A stretch of DNA of 9,422 nucleotides from Planctomycetota bacterium (lineage in GTDB: Bacteria > Planctomycetota > Phycisphaerae > SM23-33 > FEN-1343), in NCBI GenBank assembly GCA_013203365.1, contig JABMQG010000201.1, positions 1 to 9,422 on the forward strand, read 5' to 3'. Each line of letters begins with the position of its first letter. Position 1 is the stretch's first letter. Position numbers and translations under genes: made by a program. The notes below the pieces were generated by a model. That model worked only from the letters and a program-made list of their open reading frames with translations. It was not told where the DNA came from and made no database searches. This document shows positions 6,484-9,422 of the stretch, in pieces.

Positions 6484-7301
6484 CACCCAATCAGACCCTT
6501 GACGCCATACATTGCCTGGTAGATGCTCGTCAACACGACGTTCAAGAAGAAGTCGAGCATAAGTATGCTCATGCAACTCGCCACGAACGCCTCTGTGCAG
6601 GCCCGCCCCACACCGGCAGCGCCAGGTTTGCAGCGGAACGCCTTATGACAGCAGATTTGCGCAATGGCCCCGCTGAACAGAAAGCTCTTTATCAGGCCCA
6701 TGCTGATGTCGAACATTTCGATAGAGGCGGCGGCGTGGCTCAAGTACAGCGACTGGTTGACGCCGTAGATGCCTACACTGACGTAATATCCACCGACTAT
6801 TCCCATCAGGTTTGCGTAGACAACCAGGAACGGTCCGAGGATAAGGCACGCCAGGAGTCGCGGCGCCACGAGGTGCCTGATCGGATTCGACCCCATTGCC
6901 CGCAGGGCCTCGATTTGCTCGGTGACCCTCATGGTTCCCAGTTCGGCGGTGATGGAACCGCCGACGCGTCCGGCCAGGAGCACGGCCGTCAGGACCGGAC
7001 CGAGTTCCCTCAGCACCGAGAGGTTGACAACGGCCCCGAGCGGGCCTTCCAGCCCGGCGTTTTTGAATTGCACCACAGCCTGGACGGCCAGCACCATCCC
7101 GACGAACATTCCGGTGACCATAACGACCGGCAGGCTCCGCGTGCCGATCTCGTACATTTGGGCCGTCAGCAGGCGCACGAATCGCAATCGAATTCGGCTG
7201 GTCAGGATGACGAGATAGGTTTGGGCGGTGAATCGCCAGAAGTCCCCGAATAATTCCAGCCAGGCCATCGCGCCGCGCCCGAAGTTGGCCAACACTTGCA
7301 T
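6483..7301 (-). CDS. mlaE: MlaE/YrbE-type ABC transporter permease
   Basis: This 272-residue inner-membrane protein is the permease of an MlaFEDB-like ABC transporter, which moves phospholipids between inner and outer membranes. The family's central block is clear: LRELGPVLTAVLLAGRVGGS (97-116), then ELGTMRVTEQIEALRAMGSNP (120-140) and APRLLA (146-151). Later blocks are YYVSVGIYGV (172-181) and GAAGVGRACTEAFVAS (227-242), close to the usual GAEGVGRATT form. Five or so hydrophobic segments can be seen, including about 56-80, 95-115, 148-178, 198-218 and 236-262. Length is normal. The ATG at 7301 has a good ribosome binding site 7 bases upstream. The ATPase (mlaF) and substrate-binding (mlaD) genes are not adjacent; instead it sits between a DUF547-like lipoprotein gene, 38 bases upstream, and an Mpo1-like gene that overlaps its stop. 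Confidence 0.93.
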   Translation of the reverse strand: MQVLANFGRGAMAWLELFGDFWRFTAQTYLVILTSRIRLRFVRLLTAQMYEIGTRSLPVVMVTGMFVGMVLAVQAVVQFKNAGLEGPLGAVVNLSVLRELGPVLTAVLLAGRVGGSITAELGTMRVTEQIEALRAMGSNPIRHLVAPRLLACLILGPFLVVYANLMGIVGGYYVSVGIYGVNQSLYLSHAAASIEMFDISMGLIKSFLFSGAIAQICCHKAFRCKPGAAGVGRACTEAFVASCMSILMLDFFLNVVLTSIYQAMYGVKGLIG

Positions 7302-7308
7302 GATGGGG

Positions 7309-7314
7309 CTCCCT
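7309..7314 (-). promoter_or_regulatory. mlaE ribosome binding site
   Basis: On the minus strand AGGGAG lies 7 bases before the ATG at 7301. It lies between the end of the lipoprotein gene and mlaE and confirms the mlaE start. Confidence 0.65.
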
Positions 7315-7339
7315 AGAAAAACTTTTCGGCGACACTGCT

Positions 7340-8227
7340 CTAATGACCAAGAACACGGCCCAGCGGCGTCCGGGCATGTTGCTTGGCGACTATTCCCGCC
7401 GGGCCGGTTCGGGGCACCACCTCATAGCCCATAGCGTCGGCCATTCGGTCGCGGCCGCGTACATCGAGGTAGGGCCCCACGGCGGCGGGGAAGGTCGCGT
7501 CATGGGTATTGAATCGCCGATTGTACTGAGCCGTCAGCAGTGGAACCTGTGCCCACATCGCTGGCGGCAGGTAAAGGCGTCTGCCGTCATGATCGACCAC
7601 CACACGATTATTGTCGGCAAAGGTGTGGTTGAAACGTTCGGGCAATTGCGTTCGGACGGTCTGTGCGGTAAACGGCTCCATGGCCAGCGGGCCTGCCAGG
7701 TCGCTGGCGCAAGGGGCGGAGGCCGCCAGGCGAAAGTCGTCGTATTGTGCCAACTCGCGGTCGATCCCTTCGATGGTAGCAACTGCGCCGGCCAGATGGA
7801 ACTCGGTGGCTAGAAGGCGCTTGCGGTCTATTGATTTCGGCAGATAGAGCGTGTCGGCTCGGCCGTTCAGCGGGCGAAGCTCGTCGGAGACGATCTTCAG
7901 GCTCCAAGCCATGCGGGCGTTGTACAGCCAGGCAAGCCGGGCATCGCTTCGGCCGGCGGAGACGTTCGCCGGCCAAGGCCGTCCCAGGTGGCGCAGCTGT
8001 CGTTGCAGCCGGGGCAGTTGCACGGCCAGGGCGGTGGCATCGATCCGATCGGCCTGGTCGACAACGGCAGCCAGCACAACGGCCAGGTCGTCGAAGGTGA
8101 TCGAGCCATCTTCGGTCGCCGGGGCCTTGGCGACGGGCGTCGTGCCGGCGCCGGGCGTACATCCACCGCCGGCGACAAACAAGGCCAGCCAAACGGCAAG
8201 GCTGATGTTACCCAATAGCGATTTCAT
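7340..8227 (-). CDS. Probable lipoprotein with a DUF547-like domain
   Basis: This 295-residue protein starts with a lipoprotein-like signal: MKSLLGNISLAVWLALFVAG, then GGC with Cys23 as the likely lipidated residue. The bases before it (AGGG) lack the usual Leu at -3, so the lipobox is relaxed. The body resembles DUF547 proteins: ARLAWLYNARMAWSLKIV (96-113, like the WxNxYNA region), EFHLAGAVATIEGIDREL (142-159, like the SLxDIEH region), DDFRLAASAPCASDLAGPL (163-181, like the HFALxCAS region), and a final RLYLPPAMW (217-225). The second Cys of the usual CASxSCP is missing. The function of DUF547 proteins is not established. The ATG at 8227 is chosen because it gives a clean signal peptide; a TTG at 8245 would add six residues, and no strong ribosome binding site favours either. 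mlaE begins 38 bases downstream, so the two are probably one operon. Confidence 0.65.
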   Translation of the reverse strand: MKSLLGNISLAVWLALFVAGGGCTPGAGTTPVAKAPATEDGSITFDDLAVVLAAVVDQADRIDATALAVQLPRLQRQLRHLGRPWPANVSAGRSDARLAWLYNARMAWSLKIVSDELRPLNGRADTLYLPKSIDRKRLLATEFHLAGAVATIEGIDRELAQYDDFRLAASAPCASDLAGPLAMEPFTAQTVRTQLPERFNHTFADNNRVVVDHDGRRLYLPPAMWAQVPLLTAQYNRRFNTHDATFPAAVGPYLDVRGRDRMADAMGYEVVPRTGPAGIVAKQHARTPLGRVLGH

Positions 8228-8256
8228 CACATTGCGTTCAGACAAGCATCAGGGTC

Positions 8257-8283
8257 GCCGGGGCTGGACCACCTCACCCCGGC
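8257..8283. repeat. GC-rich hairpin upstream of the lipoprotein gene
   Basis: GCCGGGG (8257-8263) and CCCCGGC (8277-8283) form a perfect all-G/C 7-bp stem with a 13-base loop. It lies about 30 bases upstream of the ATG at 8227, in the likely leader of the minus-strand operon. It has no T tract; a role in RNA stability or operator function is only a guess. Confidence 0.35.
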
Positions 8284-8385
8284 TTGCGGGCACGGATACT
8301 TAGCTTTCGCCTATGCGGCGGCACAGACAGTCAAGGCTACCATACCGGCGTGGCGGCAAGGTTACAAGGTTGGCGCCAGTGGTGT

Positions 8386-8414
8386 TTGCTTAGCTGCGGG
8401 GTGGGGGCTAAACT
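8386..8414 (+). promoter_or_regulatory. Candidate promoter for the HAD phosphatase gene
   Basis: TTGCTT (8386-8391) and TAAACT (8409-8414) are separated by exactly 17 bases. They match the -35 consensus at three and the -10 consensus at four of six positions. Transcription would start near 8421, giving a short leader that contains the GGAG ribosome binding site at 8430-8433, 5 bases before the ATG. Confidence 0.4.
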
Positions 8415-8438
8415 GCGTGTTTTGACAATGGAGCCGAC

Positions 8439-9299
8439 ATGACGCGATACAGACTATTGGCCGTGGATCTGGATGGGACGGCACTGGGACCTGACCAGCG
8501 GATCAGCGACCGCACGGGTGGAGCCTTGCGTGCGGCCAAGCGAGCCGGGCTGGCGGTGTGCCTGTGCACGGGTCGCAGCGTGGCGGAGACGCTCCCCATC
8601 TGGCAGAGCTGCGGGCTGGTGGGATCGCCGGACCCGATGATCTGCATCAGCGGGGCCCTGGTCTGCGAAGGCGGCACCGGCCGAACGCTGCACATTGAGC
8701 CTATGCCCAGCTCGGCCGCGGTGACCGCCAGTGAGCTTCTCAGAGGGTTGGGGCTGTCGACTATCCTTTTGGTGGATTCGTGGCGGCAGGGTTTCGATTA
8801 CTACGTGGTCGAGGGCGACGACATTGTCGCAGTGCGTGAGAAATGCCTGGCCTATCAGCAATGCACAGTTCGGACCATGCGTTCGCTGACGGACATGATC
8901 GACCTGCCGGAGATGCTCCGCCTGACCGCACTGGGAGAGGGCGGGAACGCTGACAGTGCAATGACGGCTTTGGGAAAAAGCTGCGACGGACAGTTAAGGT
9001 CGCAGAAGCTTTTCGCTCACGGCTACGGAGTGAACCTGATTGAATGTTTCGCCCATGCAACGGATAAATGGGCGGGGGTTCGATACGTAGCCCAGGGCCT
9101 GTTGGTCGGCGCCGGTGACATAGCGGCCATCGGCGACGACTTAAACGACCTTCCCATGCTTACCCGAGCCGGTCTGGGCGTGGCTATGGGCAACGCGGTG
9201 GAGGCGGTGAAACAAGCCGCTGACTTCACTACCGCCGGCAACGACCAAGATGGCGTGGCGCAGTTCATCGACCAACTGCTGGACGGGGTGTTTGATTGA
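8439..9299 (+). CDS. Cof-type HAD phosphatase
   Basis: This 286-residue protein is a Cof-type (subfamily IIB) haloacid-dehalogenase-like hydrolase, a cytoplasmic magnesium-dependent phosphatase acting on small phosphorylated metabolites such as sugar phosphates; the substrate cannot be read from sequence. All four motifs are present: motif I DLDGT with Asp10 (nucleophile) and Asp12; motif II CTGRS with Thr44; motif III Lys210 in ATDKWAGVRYVA; and motif IV IGDDLNDLPML (231-241) with Asp233, Asp234 and Asp237. Residues about 85-195 form the large cap expected of type IIB. The usual NGA turn after motif II reads SGA (71-73), a minor change. Start is supported by GGAG 5 bases upstream. The gene is divergent from the lipoprotein-mlaE set, so it likely has its own promoter. 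No neighbour hints at its pathway. Confidence 0.93.
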   Translation: MTRYRLLAVDLDGTALGPDQRISDRTGGALRAAKRAGLAVCLCTGRSVAETLPIWQSCGLVGSPDPMICISGALVCEGGTGRTLHIEPMPSSAAVTASELLRGLGLSTILLVDSWRQGFDYYVVEGDDIVAVREKCLAYQQCTVRTMRSLTDMIDLPEMLRLTALGEGGNADSAMTALGKSCDGQLRSQKLFAHGYGVNLIECFAHATDKWAGVRYVAQGLLVGAGDIAAIGDDLNDLPMLTRAGLGVAMGNAVEAVKQAADFTTAGNDQDGVAQFIDQLLDGVFD

Positions 9300-9356
9300 C
9301 CCAAACAAAAGGCGTTTTATAGCAATTTGCGAAAAGACTGTCGTATGCGAAACACG

Positions 9357-9382
9357 GTTTGGCCCTGAAACAGGGGCCAAAC
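9357..9382 (+). terminator. Candidate terminator after the HAD gene
   Basis: GTTTGGCCC (9357-9365) and GGGCCAAAC (9374-9382) form a perfect 9-bp stem with an 8-base loop; the stem could extend to CCCTG/CAGGG with one bulged G. It lies 57 bases after the stop. The following sequence (GTTCCGTTTCCG) has a broken T tract, so termination may be imperfect. It could also act on a transcript coming from the right. Confidence 0.5.
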
Positions 9383-9422
9383 GTTCCGTTTCCGTACGTC
9401 ATCTCAATCGGAAAATGCTCTA

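Noticed and set aside
6321..7253. A 310-codon + strand ORF opposite mlaE and the Mpo1-like gene
   Set aside because: The minus strand encodes clear MlaE and DUF962 motifs. The + strand product is a His/Asp/Arg/Gln-rich shadow of membrane-protein codons.
8308..8334. Minus-strand promoter for the lipoprotein operon: TTGACT (8334-8329) with TAGGCG (8313-8308)
   Set aside because: The -35 is good, but the spacer is 15 bases and the -10 matches poorly; no better partner was found. The operon's promoter remains unlocated.

Overview
The window looks like part of a bacterial chromosome from a planctomycete, perhaps of the Phycisphaerae type. This is inferred from the moderately GC-rich sequence, the toroid-plus-DUF4159 protein next to SppA, and the style of the SppA and lipoprotein genes. 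No rRNA, tRNA, CRISPR array or complete insertion sequence was seen. Taxonomy is an inference; no marker gene is present.

Layout, left to right. The + strand opens with the 3' part of xseA and complete xseB, the two subunits of exonuclease VII. Next is a gene-poor stretch of about 400 bases with several oligo-T runs and potential hairpins. It leads to a well-initiated 61-codon gene of unknown function (1470-1655). A RAYT-family (REP-associated tyrosine transposase) gene follows at 1821-2477; it keeps its fold and catalytic Tyr but has lost both histidines of the HUH motif. A promoter-like sequence then precedes a probable two-gene operon: a single-domain SppA-type membrane protease and a large exported protein with an alpha/alpha-toroid half and two DUF4159-type domains.

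The - strand carries a compact three-gene set, read right to left: a DUF547-like lipoprotein (8227-7340), an MlaE/YrbE-type ABC lipid-transport permease (7301-6483), and a small Mpo1/DUF962-like membrane protein (6483-6193) whose start overlaps the mlaE stop. It converges on the DUF4159 gene at about 6133-6193. All three products are predicted to be at the envelope. No MlaF ATPase or MlaD substrate-binding gene is beside them. Divergent from this set, the + strand carries a complete Cof-type HAD phosphatase (8439-9299) with a promoter-like sequence and a downstream hairpin.

The most notable items are the HUH-less RAYT, the possible structured leader of the 61-aa gene, the mlaE-Mpo1-DUF547 grouping without the rest of the Mla transporter, and the duplicated DUF4159 domains beside SppA. 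I found no convincing new defence or mobile system.
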